Assembly: GCA_963516475.1 (NCBI GenBank)
Contig: CAUQBR010000003.1
Span: 90,292 to 154,291 of the forward strand
Length of the DNA stretch: 64,000 nt
Source of the DNA: JABCPE02 sp963516475
Lineage (GTDB): Bacteria > Bacteroidota > Bacteroidia > Flavobacteriales > Weeksellaceae
Direction of reading: 5' to 3'
Below are positions 17,266 to 25,674 of the stretch, piece after piece (the stretch's first letter is position 1; each line of letters begins with the position of its first letter). The translations under genes were made by a program, and so were the position numbers. The notes under the pieces are model-generated. The model did no database searches. It was not told the DNA's origin and saw only the letters and a list, made by a program, of their open reading frames with translations.

Positions 17266-18273
17266 TTATCTAGGAATTTCTATATTTTCTAAAATTTGTC
17301 TGATGATTTCATCTGTGGTAAGCCCTTCCATTTCTCGCTCAGGAGAAACCATTACACGATGGCGAAGCACTGCATAGCTGGCTTCTTTTATGTCCTCTGG
17401 AGTTACGAAATCTCTTCCTCTTATCGCTGCGAAAGCTTTGGAAGCCGTAAGAAGAGCCAAACTCGCTCTCGGTGAAGCGCCTAAATATAGGAATTGGTTT
17501 TCACGAGTGTTGATAACTAGTTTCGCGATGTATTCTATCAAATGAGGCTCTACAATAATCTCTTTTACAAGGTTTTGGAATCTTTTCAGCTGTTCGCCTG
17601 AGATTACAGTATTGATGGCTACTGTTTTGTCCGAAGACTTGTCTTGATGCTGGTTTTGGATAATGGTAATTTCCTGCTCCAGATTAGGATAGCCTACATT
17701 TATTTTAAATAAAAACCTGTCCAGCTGGGCTTCTGGAAGTCGGTAAGTTCCCTCTTGTTCTATCGGGTTTTGGGTAGCCACCACCAAGAAAGGAAGTTCC
17801 ATAGCATAGCGGGTGCCGTCCATGGTGATTTGTCTTTCCTCCATCACCTCAAAAAGTGCCGCTTGAGTTTTTGCTGGCGAACGGTTAATCTCATCTATAA
17901 GGATGAAATTAGAAAAAATAGGTCCTTTTTTGAACTCAAATTCAGAGGTTTTCATATTGAAAACAGATGTTCCCAAAATGTCTGAAGGCATAAGGTCTGG
18001 CGTGAACTGTATCCTGCTGAAATCCACAGAGATAGTCTTAGCAAGGAGCTTGGCAGTGATGGTTTTTGCCACTCCTGGGACACCTTCTATTAGGACATGC
18101 CCGTTAGAAAGAAGGGCAGCGAGGAGATGCTCTATCATGCTTTCTTGTCCTACGATGACTTTTCCTATTTCGGCTTTTATTTTTTCTAAACTTTCGCGGA
18201 GTTCTGTCATATCTATTCTTGACTGGAACTGTGTAGCGGGAGTTTCTGGGTGTTCATTTTCTATATTTTCCAT
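17266..18273 (-). CDS. MoxR-family AAA+ ATPase
   Basis: A 335-residue MoxR ATPase. Walker A is GVPGVAKT (64-71), Walker B LIDEINRSPAKTQ (125-137), sensor-1 ATQNPIEQEGTY (near 166-177) and the arginine-bearing LPEAQLDRF. The AAA lid holds YLGASPRASLALL. Family knowledge: MoxR proteins act as chaperone-like ATPases that help mature or activate partner complexes, usually with von Willebrand A-domain and DUF58 proteins. Here the partners are instead DUF4350, DUF4129, a polytopic protein and SpoIIM-like protein encoded immediately upstream in a five-gene minus-strand operon, with gaps of 3 to 11 bases or overlaps. It is the last gene of that operon. Confidence 0.92.
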   Translation of the reverse strand: MENIENEHPETPATQFQSRIDMTELRESLEKIKAEIGKVIVGQESMIEHLLAALLSNGHVLIEGVPGVAKTITAKLLAKTISVDFSRIQFTPDLMPSDILGTSVFNMKTSEFEFKKGPIFSNFILIDEINRSPAKTQAALFEVMEERQITMDGTRYAMELPFLVVATQNPIEQEGTYRLPEAQLDRFLFKINVGYPNLEQEITIIQNQHQDKSSDKTVAINTVISGEQLKRFQNLVKEIIVEPHLIEYIAKLVINTRENQFLYLGASPRASLALLTASKAFAAIRGRDFVTPEDIKEASYAVLRHRVMVSPEREMEGLTTDEIIRQILENIEIPR

Positions 18274-18276
18274 TTT

Positions 18277-19446
18277 TTATGATTTTAAAATTTTATCTAA
18301 AACTTCGTTTATTTTCGCTAAATCAGAGTGTTTTACTTGAATATGCTGATTTTGTATTTTGTTTATTAAATCAACGGCTTCCTGTATCAGCTCTATGTTT
18401 TTCCCTGTTTTTAGGTGTAATTTTTTGATGAAATTATCATCCAGATGCTGGGTATCAATCATTAAATCCAATCTTACTTTGTTGAGGAAATATTGGATTT
18501 TTTTCAAGGCCATGTCGTGTGGTGTTCCCTCTTGTAGATAGAGGTTCCCGATACTTTTCACGAACTCTACAGACTTGTTTTTCAGAGGTTCTATGATAGG
18601 GACTATTCTCTGTTTTCTTCTAATATTAAATAGCGCAAAAAGCAGTAATCCCACCAGAAGTAGCTGCCATGCGTGTCTGAGATTGTCATTCTGAAGGATA
18701 AATCTCAGTGGTGACTGGGATTCTCTTTTTTTATCATAATTTTCTATAAACCAAATAGTTTTGTTGTTCGGAAGGTATGAAAATACATTTTCTACATACT
18801 TATGCCCTTCGGGTTTTAGGAGATAATAATTGGTCAGAATAAGCGGCTCCGAATGAAGATAAAAATTACCTTTTCCAAAGGGAACTTGGATGAAATTAAG
18901 ACTTACTTTCTTTCCATCTTTTTCGATGTAACCTAAAATTTTTTGACCAGAGTTTATTTCTTTAAAACCTGTTCCAGAAGGCGCTTTATCTATCAAGATG
19001 CTGTTTTTCATTTTTTTGTCTAATAGATGGAAAGTCAGCTTTTTATCTTCATCAATGTCATTCAGATATTTGTAAGATATATCTATGGTGTCAGGGAGGG
19101 AGTAGAAGACTTTATCGATAACCAATACATTAGCACCTTTTTCTGTTTGCTCTAAGATTTTTTTCCAAGACTCTTCATCAAAATGTTTATTGAAAACCAG
19201 AATGTTATGAGCGGGAAGGTTAGGATTTTGTTTATAATAGTTAAACGGTGATTCCTCCACACGCTCTACATTTTTGAGAAGCCCATTTACTTCTTGGTTG
19301 AAAACATACAGGCCAAAGGGAGTTTTCTTATGAATGTCAAAGTTTTTCCGCCAGTCTATGACCTCGGTTTTATTGACTTCCAGCAGTCCCAGTATCACCA
19401 AAACGATGACAAGTATTATTCCATAAATTCTAAATGTTTTGTTCAT
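18277..19446 (-). CDS. DUF4350 membrane protein of the MoxR operon
   Basis: A 389-residue protein with an N-terminal membrane helix (about 6-22), a large extracytoplasmic alpha/beta domain (25-265) and a second helix at about 270-290 (LLLVGLLLFALFNIRRKQR), leaving a roughly 100-residue C-terminal cytoplasmic helical tail. This is the DUF4350 layout, a family almost always found beside moxR. The external domain resembles GATase/Rossmann-type folds (NILVFNKHFDEESWKK, ANVLVIDKVFYSLPD). No enzymatic residues can be assigned. The gene is 5 bases downstream of the DUF4129 gene and 3 bases upstream of moxR. Confidence 0.85.
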   Translation of the reverse strand: MNKTFRIYGIILVIVLVILGLLEVNKTEVIDWRKNFDIHKKTPFGLYVFNQEVNGLLKNVERVEESPFNYYKQNPNLPAHNILVFNKHFDEESWKKILEQTEKGANVLVIDKVFYSLPDTIDISYKYLNDIDEDKKLTFHLLDKKMKNSILIDKAPSGTGFKEINSGQKILGYIEKDGKKVSLNFIQVPFGKGNFYLHSEPLILTNYYLLKPEGHKYVENVFSYLPNNKTIWFIENYDKKRESQSPLRFILQNDNLRHAWQLLLVGLLLFALFNIRRKQRIVPIIEPLKNKSVEFVKSIGNLYLQEGTPHDMALKKIQYFLNKVRLDLMIDTQHLDDNFIKKLHLKTGKNIELIQEAVDLINKIQNQHIQVKHSDLAKINEVLDKILKS

Positions 19447-19451
19447 TCAGC

Positions 19452-20255
19452 TTATATTTTTTCATGAAAAACTGACCATTTTTCTTTCATTTTATGGTAG
19501 GAATTTTCATCAATTTCAAATTCGCCATACCATACATAATCAAAGATTTTAGTAGCATCTCGGAATTTTCCTTGCAGTTGTTTTTCTTTGATTTCGGTCA
19601 TGTAGTCTCGGTTGGTCTTTTCAGGATTCCATTCTATGATGTTTTTGTCCGCTAATATCTTTAAAACCCAGAGAAACTGATACCTCACCGCATATCTGAA
19701 ATCACGGTTTCTTTCATAGCCTTTGATGCTTTCCTGAAAGTTGATTTCATGGATATTTTCATGAAGTTCATTCACTTCTATATTGATTTTTTTGTTTTTC
19801 TTTCCAAAGAAGAAGCTGCCCTCTTTTGAGATAAGGAATTTTATCAAGAAATAAAGCACAAAACCTATGATGATAATGACTAAAAATCTCATTATGCTTT
19901 CCGCGAAATCAAAAGGTTTATTAGAATTGATACTTCCGAAAATAGATTCTAAAAGTTCTATGAATTTTCTTTGCAGCTTTTCCCAGAGAGATTCTCTTGG
20001 TTTGGTAGCGGTATAGTCATACTCTTTGGACTGATACTTGTTTTTATAGTTTTCTGGAAAGGTTTTAGGGAAAATTACATCATCGGTTTCCTTTATGGAG
20101 TTCAGTAAAGAATCCATTTTCCGCTCCTCATAGGCATTATTATCTAATATCTGCTCAGGAACATCATCTAGTTCTATTTCATCTGTTGAAGCCTGTCCGT
20201 GAAAAAGCCCTAAACAGCCGAAGAAAATTAAAAGTGCAACAAACTTAAATCTCAT
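19452..20255 (-). CDS. DUF4129-type exported membrane protein of the MoxR operon
   Basis: From the ATG at 20255-20253 this is a 267-residue protein starting MRFKFVALLIFFGCLG, a signal peptide. A longer frame starting at 20318 would add 21 non-signal residues and overlap the upstream gene by 74 bases; the internal start overlaps it by 11 bases and gives a normal signal, so I prefer it. The mature part is acidic, then a membrane helix (IMRFLVIIIIGFVLYFLI) and a C-terminal cytoplasmic DUF4129 helical segment containing RYQFLWVLKILADKNIIEW. Family knowledge: DUF4129 domains accompany transglutaminase or MoxR systems and have no proven function. Confidence 0.83.
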   Translation of the reverse strand: MRFKFVALLIFFGCLGLFHGQASTDEIELDDVPEQILDNNAYEERKMDSLLNSIKETDDVIFPKTFPENYKNKYQSKEYDYTATKPRESLWEKLQRKFIELLESIFGSINSNKPFDFAESIMRFLVIIIIGFVLYFLIKFLISKEGSFFFGKKNKKINIEVNELHENIHEINFQESIKGYERNRDFRYAVRYQFLWVLKILADKNIIEWNPEKTNRDYMTEIKEKQLQGKFRDATKIFDYVWYGEFEIDENSYHKMKEKWSVFHEKI

Positions 20256-21204
20256 TCCGTCCAATAGTTTCGATTTCAGATAAATCCATTTTTCTATGAA
20301 GGTCAGTGCGGTTGTCATAGTACATCAGCCCAGCATTTACATAAATCAAATTATTCGCTAAAAAACTAATGAACATCACCACTGCATAAATGATAATCAA
20401 TACAAAAACTGTCCCGCTGCCACTATCTGAATTATATGCATCTCCTACACTCAAAGCCCCTAATATAGTGAAAAACATAGGGATAAAGGTAAATATAGAG
20501 ATTACCGTTTGTATGATAAAATATGTAACCACTGTAGAGCCCCAATATTTCCAAAAAGGTGATTTTCCTTCTCTGTTCGGATAGTTAAACTGAGCAGAGA
20601 TAGCATAGGAAAGAGAACCAAAGAAGCCTCGTTCCGTGTGGAAATAATCAAACAGAAGGAAATTGATAGTATTCATCACGATAGGAGCCAAAAAGAAAAT
20701 CAAAATCAGTCCTATCAGTAAGAAAACCAATAAGAAACTGATACCAAAAACGATCACAACCAAAGGAAGAATGATAAATAATAATCCTAAAAATAAGATA
20801 AGAATTTTCCCTGCGTTTTTCTTCAGGTCGTTCAGTATTTCATCGGTTTTGATGTCTGTACTTCCCGTTTCGCTGGCTCTTTTCATGTATAGTACAGGGA
20901 AACAATAATTAATAATAGCCGCTGCCAAAAACAATATGAAAATCAGCGATGTTATTAAAATCAAAGTTCCTATATTTTCCTCAAAATATTCCTCAAAATA
21001 TCGGCTTTGCCCTTCCATATTAGAACCAAACATCTGAGAAAAAAATTCGCGGTAGCCCACTACTGCCAGCACCATCATCAGTATCAGTATCAGACCATTT
21101 ATCAAGAAATAATTCTTGAAATAGTTCTTCCCGTAGATTTTGAAGAAAGCAAAAGAATCGGAAATCAAACCACCGAAATCTCTTCTTTTATAAAATTCAA
21201 ACAT
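20245..21204 (-). CDS. Six-helix membrane protein of the MoxR operon
   Basis: A 319-residue polytopic protein. A cytoplasmic N-terminus with RRDFGGLISDSFAFFKIYGK precedes about six membrane helices, including a Leu/Ile/Val-rich tandem (about 140-190) and a C-terminal pair near 265-300. Layout resembles DUF4013-type proteins that accompany moxR/SpoIIM clusters in flavobacteria, but I cannot name the family with confidence. It overlaps the SpoIIM gene by 8 bases at its start and the DUF4129 gene by 11 bases at its end, which marks tight translational coupling. Function unknown. Confidence 0.8.
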   Translation of the reverse strand: MFEFYKRRDFGGLISDSFAFFKIYGKNYFKNYFLINGLILILMMVLAVVGYREFFSQMFGSNMEGQSRYFEEYFEENIGTLILITSLIFILFLAAAIINYCFPVLYMKRASETGSTDIKTDEILNDLKKNAGKILILFLGLLFIILPLVVIVFGISFLLVFLLIGLILIFFLAPIVMNTINFLLFDYFHTERGFFGSLSYAISAQFNYPNREGKSPFWKYWGSTVVTYFIIQTVISIFTFIPMFFTILGALSVGDAYNSDSGSGTVFVLIIIYAVVMFISFLANNLIYVNAGLMYYDNRTDLHRKMDLSEIETIGRNEI

Positions 21205-22165
21205 TGTTTTTTAATTTTTTATTAACAAAATGAGGATACACAAAATAATAAAAACTAATGAACGCCAGCATTCCCAAAATCAAAACAGAATTGAAAAACT
21301 CGTTCATTTTCAAAGCATAGCGGGTAACGAACCCTTCTAAAATTCCTGCAATGATAGTAAAAGGAATGGTGCTGACAAATATTTTGATGGCATTTTTTGC
21401 TCCTATTTTAAAGGAATTAAACCTAGAATAAGTTTTTGGAAACAAAATAGAACTTCCTAACATAAGCCCCGCCATAGCCTCTACCACCATACTGAAAATC
21501 TCAAAAACCCCATGAATCCAGATGCCTCTCATACTGTCTTCCAACGCTCCATGCTGATAGAAAAAATACTGAAAAGCCCCCAGCATAATGCAGTTGTACA
21601 AGAAATAAAGCAGCGTTCCCAGCCCTGCAAAAACTCCTAAAATAAATAGATAAGCCCCCACACGGAGGTTGTTTAGAATAATGGCAACAGCACTCCCAAA
21701 GTTGGAGCCCTGCTGATAAACGCCCACAGCATTGCCTTTTTCTATGTTTTCTATAGTCATATTTACATAGCCTTCCCCTAAAATAAGCTCCACGAATGTA
21801 GTATCATAATGAGCCGAGAGAACGCCTATCCCTGTGAAAATAAAGAAAAAACAAAAGGCATAAAGCAAGAATTTGTAATTTTCATACACCAAAAGAGGAA
21901 CTTCCGTTTTGAAGAAATATAAAAGCCTGTTTTGCTCTATTCTCTTGGTTTTATAGATTTTTTGAAAAATCTGGCTGGAGAGATGGTTTAGATAAATGGT
22001 AGTGTTACTTTTTGGGTAATAAGTCTGTGAAAAAGACAAATCATTGACCAAGTTTATATACAAAGAAGACAGGTCATCTGGATTTTTTTTAATTTTTCCA
22101 TCAATAACCTGCTCTATTTCCAACCATTTTTCTTTATTTTGCCTAATAAAAAAAACTTCTCTCAT
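21197..22165 (-). CDS. Stage II sporulation protein M-like membrane protein
   Basis: A 322-residue membrane protein of the SpoIIM family: a roughly 100-residue cytoplasmic N-terminus (MREVFFIRQNKEKWLEIE), then about six helices that include the characteristic block NNLRVGAYLFILGVFAGLG and a glycine-rich HGVFEIFSMVVEAMAGL segment. The organism does not sporulate; in Bacteroidota and actinobacteria such proteins occur with RDD and MoxR genes. Possible role is a channel or membrane scaffold of that system. It is the first gene of the operon, 23 bases from a divergent RDD gene. Confidence 0.88.
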   Translation of the reverse strand: MREVFFIRQNKEKWLEIEQVIDGKIKKNPDDLSSLYINLVNDLSFSQTYYPKSNTTIYLNHLSSQIFQKIYKTKRIEQNRLLYFFKTEVPLLVYENYKFLLYAFCFFFIFTGIGVLSAHYDTTFVELILGEGYVNMTIENIEKGNAVGVYQQGSNFGSAVAIILNNLRVGAYLFILGVFAGLGTLLYFLYNCIMLGAFQYFFYQHGALEDSMRGIWIHGVFEIFSMVVEAMAGLMLGSSILFPKTYSRFNSFKIGAKNAIKIFVSTIPFTIIAGILEGFVTRYALKMNEFFNSVLILGMLAFISFYYFVYPHFVNKKLKNNV

Positions 22166-22188
22166 AATTCGGCTAAATTAGTAAAAAT
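22166..22188. promoter_or_regulatory. 23-bp divergent promoter region between SpoIIM and RDD genes
   Basis: The gap contains TAAATTAG on the plus strand (22174-22181) and TAATTTAG on the minus strand (22173-22180), both one base off TAnnTTTG. Each ends 7 bases from its own start codon. The two boxes overlap, so the divergent transcripts probably begin within a few bases of the start codons. Confidence 0.35.
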
Positions 22189-22938
22189 ATGTCTAAAATT
22201 GCAATAAATACATCACAAAATGTAAATATTAATTTTAATATTGCTAGTATAGGAGATAGAATATTGGCTTTTTTCATTGATATGATTATCAAAGCGGCCT
22301 ATATGATTGTGCTTTTTATTATTTTATTTAAAGTTTTAAGTATAGATAATGTATTTAAAAATTGGGATGAATGGACTGTGATGGCTTTTTTTGGAATAAT
22401 TACCCTGCCGATTCATCTTTATACTTTGGTCTGTGAGAGCCTGATGGAAGGACAGACTTTTGGAAAGAAGATAATGAAAATCAGAGTAGTGAAAATAGAT
22501 GGATATCAGGCAAGTTTTGGGGATTATTTTGTGCGGTGGATTTTTAGAATCGTAGATGTTTTTTCTAGCGGGGGAGTAGTGGGACTTATCACGGTTATTG
22601 TCTCTAAAAACAATCAAAGATTCGGAGGAATGGTCTCTGGAACAGCGGTGATTTCACTTAAAAATAAAATTAATATTTCTCATACTATTTTAGAAAACCT
22701 TCAGCAGGACTATGTTCCTGATTTTCCGCAGGTTGTATTATTGTCTGATAATGATATGAGGATTATAAAGTCTAATTATCAAAAAGCTGTATTGACCTAT
22801 GACAAGATTATTTTGCATCAGTTATCTAATAAAATAAAAGAAATCCTTAAACTGGAAATAGACCACAGGGAACTTACCGAAAAGCAGTTTATAGACAAGA
22901 TTATCAAAGATTATAACTACTATACAGGGAAAGAGTAA
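22189..22938 (+). CDS. RDD family membrane protein
   Basis: A 249-residue protein. The N-terminal 155 residues form the RDD domain: ASIGDRILAFFIDMIIKAAY (about 20-39, with the Arg and Asp that name the family), three to four membrane helices, and GQTFGKKIMKIRVVKIDG (about 90-107). The C-terminal 90 residues are soluble and helical. Family knowledge: some RDD proteins are Na+(Li+,K+)/H+ antiporters, others have unknown roles. In flavobacteria this gene type is regularly divergent to SpoIIM/MoxR genes, implying a shared membrane system. Confidence 0.87.
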   Translation: MSKIAINTSQNVNINFNIASIGDRILAFFIDMIIKAAYMIVLFIILFKVLSIDNVFKNWDEWTVMAFFGIITLPIHLYTLVCESLMEGQTFGKKIMKIRVVKIDGYQASFGDYFVRWIFRIVDVFSSGGVVGLITVIVSKNNQRFGGMVSGTAVISLKNKINISHTILENLQQDYVPDFPQVVLLSDNDMRIIKSNYQKAVLTYDKIILHQLSNKIKEILKLEIDHRELTEKQFIDKIIKDYNYYTGKE

Positions 22939-22957
22939 TTTTTTCTAAATTTATATC

Positions 22958-22988
22958 TTGCAAAATCAAAAAAATCGTATTATATTTG
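22958..22988 (+). promoter_or_regulatory. Promoter of the SAM-riboswitch transcript
   Basis: TTG (22958-22960), 20-base spacer, TATATTTG (22981-22988): a full match to the flavobacterial consensus TTG-N17-23-TAnnTTTG. The predicted start near 22994 places the riboswitch at the very 5' end of the mRNA. Confidence 0.7.
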
Positions 22989-23016
22989 TCTCGCATTAGT
23001 CAATAATTTTGAAAAT

Positions 23017-23120
23017 GTTATCAAGAAAGGTGGAGAGATTAGACTCTGTGAAACCTTAGCAACCCTCCGAATGCTCATGGAGAAGGTGCTAAATTCTACT
23101 CGCTGAAAGAGGGAGATAAC
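23017..23120 (+). promoter_or_regulatory. SAM-I (S-box) riboswitch aptamer
   Basis: A 104-base leader with the S-box consensus: closing stem P1 GTTATC (23017-23022) / GATAAC (23115-23120), AAGAAAGGTGGAG (23023-23035), GTGAAACCTTAGCAACC (23048-23064), P3 CTCC (23065-23068) / GGAG (23079-23082), AAGGTGCTAAATTCTAC (23083-23099), and a P4 CTC...GAG hairpin. It binds S-adenosylmethionine and should lower expression of metX and homoserine dehydrogenase when SAM is plentiful. A ctac/gtag hairpin (23126-23146) and an outer helix (TTGAAAATG 23009-23017 with CATTTTCAA 23147-23155) follow and may form the expression platform. There is no classic terminator, so control of translation is likely. Confidence 0.88.
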
Positions 23121-23175
23121 GAACACTACATTTTTCAATAAAGTAGCATTTTCAAGGATAAAAAAATAAAATAAA

Positions 23176-24123
23176 TTGGAAAGTTCGCTGCTTAATCATC
23201 TTAAAATAGATAATTTCACTACTCAAAATGGGGTATTGTATACTGACTTCCCACTGAGTTACCAAGTCTTTGGGCAAAAACTGCATACAGCACCTGTCAT
23301 TTTGGTCAATCACGCCCTTACAGGAAACTCTAATGTGGCTGGCGAAAAGGGCTGGTGGAAAACTCTCGTGGGGTATGGGAGTGTGATAGATTTACAAAAA
23401 TATACCGTTGTCTGCTTTAATGTGGCAGGGAATGGCTATGATGGTTTTTTCATTGACAATTATAAAAACTTTACCGCAAAAGATATGGCGAGGCTTTTCG
23501 TTTTGGGGTTGGAAAACCTTGGGATAAAGGAGCTTTATGCTTTGGTGGGAGGTTCTGTCGGTGGGTCTATCGCTTGGGAAATGCTCTGCGAAGCACCTCA
23601 TTTGGCTAAAAAATTCATTCCTGTGGCTACGGATTATAAGACGACAGATTGGCTGCATTCACAGTGTCTGGTGCAGGAATTTCTGCTCGAAAGCGAAGAT
23701 AGACCACTCGAAAAAGCCCGTATTCATGCGATGCTCAACTATCGTACGCCAGAGTCTCTTAATCAGAGATTTAAGCGCGAACAGGACGACCAAAAGAATA
23801 TTCTAAAATCTCATGACTGGCTCAATTATCATGGGACAGCCCTGGATAATAGGTTTGATATAAAGGCGTATCGGCTTATGAATCAGTTGCTTAAAACCAT
23901 TGATGCTAAGGAAGAAGATTTACTTAAAATCAATTCGGAAATACATCTCATAGGAGTGGATTCGGATTTACATTATCCTGCTTTTGAGATTAAAAATTCT
24001 TATGATTTTCTGAAAAATAATGGTAAAAATGTGTATCATCACGAAATAAAATCCATCCATGGGCATGATGCTTTTTTGATGGAATATGAACAGTTAAACG
24101 AAATTTTAGGTAAAATTTTTTAA
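23176..24123 (+). CDS. metX: Homoserine O-acetyltransferase (MetX family)
   Basis: Alpha/beta-hydrolase-fold acyltransferase that activates homoserine with acetyl-CoA (or succinyl-CoA) as the first committed step of methionine synthesis. Oxyanion motif NHALTGNS (45-52), nucleophile elbow GGSVGG with S127, acid D264 in VDSDLHYP and H297 in IHGHDAF complete the triad. At 315 aa it lies at the short end for the family. The start is a TTG at 23176; no ATG lies near, and the frame fits the family N-terminus. It sits 56 bases downstream of a SAM-I riboswitch, which supports the methionine role, and 18 bases before the homoserine dehydrogenase gene. Acetyl versus succinyl donor cannot be decided by eye. 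Confidence 0.92.
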   Translation: MESSLLNHLKIDNFTTQNGVLYTDFPLSYQVFGQKLHTAPVILVNHALTGNSNVAGEKGWWKTLVGYGSVIDLQKYTVVCFNVAGNGYDGFFIDNYKNFTAKDMARLFVLGLENLGIKELYALVGGSVGGSIAWEMLCEAPHLAKKFIPVATDYKTTDWLHSQCLVQEFLLESEDRPLEKARIHAMLNYRTPESLNQRFKREQDDQKNILKSHDWLNYHGTALDNRFDIKAYRLMNQLLKTIDAKEEDLLKINSEIHLIGVDSDLHYPAFEIKNSYDFLKNNGKNVYHHEIKSIHGHDAFLMEYEQLNEILGKIF

Positions 24124-24141
24124 AAATCAACACGATATAAT

Positions 24142-25671
24142 ATGGAAGAAAATAATGTAATCACGATTTATAAAAATAAAGCGATAGTTAATTTCGAAGG
24201 GAGAGATTTCTTAGGGCAGATAGGGATAGATTCTCGTATTTTTAATGCTTTGCAGAATGCGGGAGTCAGTGTAGGGGTGATTTCTCAGCAGGCGATAGAA
24301 AACGGAATTTCTGTTTTGGTGGATGAGCATCAGGCAGAAACAGCGGTGGAAAGCCTTAGAAAAGAATTTGATAAGGAACTGAAAAGCGGAATCGTTAGTC
24401 AGATTTATAGTATTGATAATCTGGCTGTTATAGGATTGGTAACGGATAATTTCCAAAAAATTCTTTCGGAATTACAAAAAAATAAAATATTCCCTCTGCT
24501 TCTCAATCAGGTAGCATCAGCAGGAAGGGTGAACTTGGTAGTTTCTGATAATCAAGTAGATAAAGTAAAAAACATCGTAGAAACTGAGATTTTCGGAAAG
24601 GTGAAAACTGTGCATTTGGTGCTGGTAGGGCATGGAAATGTAGGCAGTACGCTGATAGAGCAGATTTTGGATTCTTCATATGATATTCAGAATAGAAAGC
24701 GTATTCATTTGAAAATCATAGCGATAGCAAATTCTAAAAATATAGTGTTCAATAAAGGTGGTTTTGGTAGCGACTGGCGACAAAAAGTGCTTTTCGGCAG
24801 CTCGGAAAACACTTTGCAGGATTTGTTTCAGTTTGTAAAAGAAAATCAGTTTGAAAACTTGGTTTTAGTGGATAATACGGCGAGTAAAGATTTTGTAAAA
24901 AACTATCCAACTTTTGTGGAAAATGGTTTTGACATTGTTTCTTCTAATAAGATTTTCAATACTTTGCCGATACAGGAGTACAGAAATCTGCGAAAAACTT
25001 TGGATAAAAACAAGAAAAGATATCTTTATGAAACCAATGTAGGTGCAGGGCTGCCACTGATAGACACCATCAAGCTGCTGCACCTTTCGGGAGAAAATAT
25101 CACAAGAATAAAAGGGGTGTTTTCGGGGTCGCTCAGCTATATTTTCAATAATTTTTCGGTGCGCGATGAGAAGTTTTCTACCATTGTCAAAGAAGCGATG
25201 GATAAAGGATTTACAGAGCCAGACCCTCGTGAGGATTTGAGTGGAAATGATGTGGCTAGAAAACTGCTTATTTTGGCGAGAGAATTAGATTTAATCAATG
25301 AATTCAGTGATATCAATATCCAAAACCTTATTCCAGAGAATTTAGGAGGAATAGACAAAGATGAGTTTATTTCTAGATTAGAAGAGTTGGATGCTGAATA
25401 TCAGTCTATTAAAGAAAATCAAGAGCCAAATCATGTGCTTCGTTATGTGGGAGATTTACATGGAGATTTGAGCCAAGACAAAGGGATTTTGGATGTGAAA
25501 CTGGTGTCTGTTCCTGCAAGTTCGGCGCTTGGGCAACTGAAAGGCTCAGATTCTATTTTTGAAATCTATACTGAAAGTTATGGAGAAAACCCAATAGTTA
25601 TCATGGGAGCTGGCGCAGGAGCGAAGGTGACTGCAAGAGGCGTTTTCGGTGATATATTGCGACTTTGTTAA
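24142..25671 (+). CDS. Homoserine dehydrogenase with N-terminal ACT domains
   Basis: A 509-residue protein. Residues 10-150 carry two ACT-like regulatory repeats of the aspartokinase C-terminal type (VNFEGRDFLGQIGIDSRIFN; LAVIGLVTDNFQKILSEL). The NAD(P) site follows at VGHGNVGST (162-170), then SNKIFN, NVGAGLPLIDTI and the homoserine dehydrogenase signature GFTEPDPREDLSGNDVARK. It converts aspartate semialdehyde to homoserine, the MetX substrate encoded just upstream. The arrangement equals the rear two-thirds of the bifunctional ThrA/MetL enzymes with the aspartokinase catalytic domain absent, so the kinase must be encoded elsewhere. The ACT part may sense threonine or another amino acid. 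Shares the SAM-riboswitch transcript. Confidence 0.9.
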   Translation: MEENNVITIYKNKAIVNFEGRDFLGQIGIDSRIFNALQNAGVSVGVISQQAIENGISVLVDEHQAETAVESLRKEFDKELKSGIVSQIYSIDNLAVIGLVTDNFQKILSELQKNKIFPLLLNQVASAGRVNLVVSDNQVDKVKNIVETEIFGKVKTVHLVLVGHGNVGSTLIEQILDSSYDIQNRKRIHLKIIAIANSKNIVFNKGGFGSDWRQKVLFGSSENTLQDLFQFVKENQFENLVLVDNTASKDFVKNYPTFVENGFDIVSSNKIFNTLPIQEYRNLRKTLDKNKKRYLYETNVGAGLPLIDTIKLLHLSGENITRIKGVFSGSLSYIFNNFSVRDEKFSTIVKEAMDKGFTEPDPREDLSGNDVARKLLILARELDLINEFSDINIQNLIPENLGGIDKDEFISRLEELDAEYQSIKENQEPNHVLRYVGDLHGDLSQDKGILDVKLVSVPASSALGQLKGSDSIFEIYTESYGENPIVIMGAGAGAKVTARGVFGDILRLC

Positions 25672-25674
25672 TAT

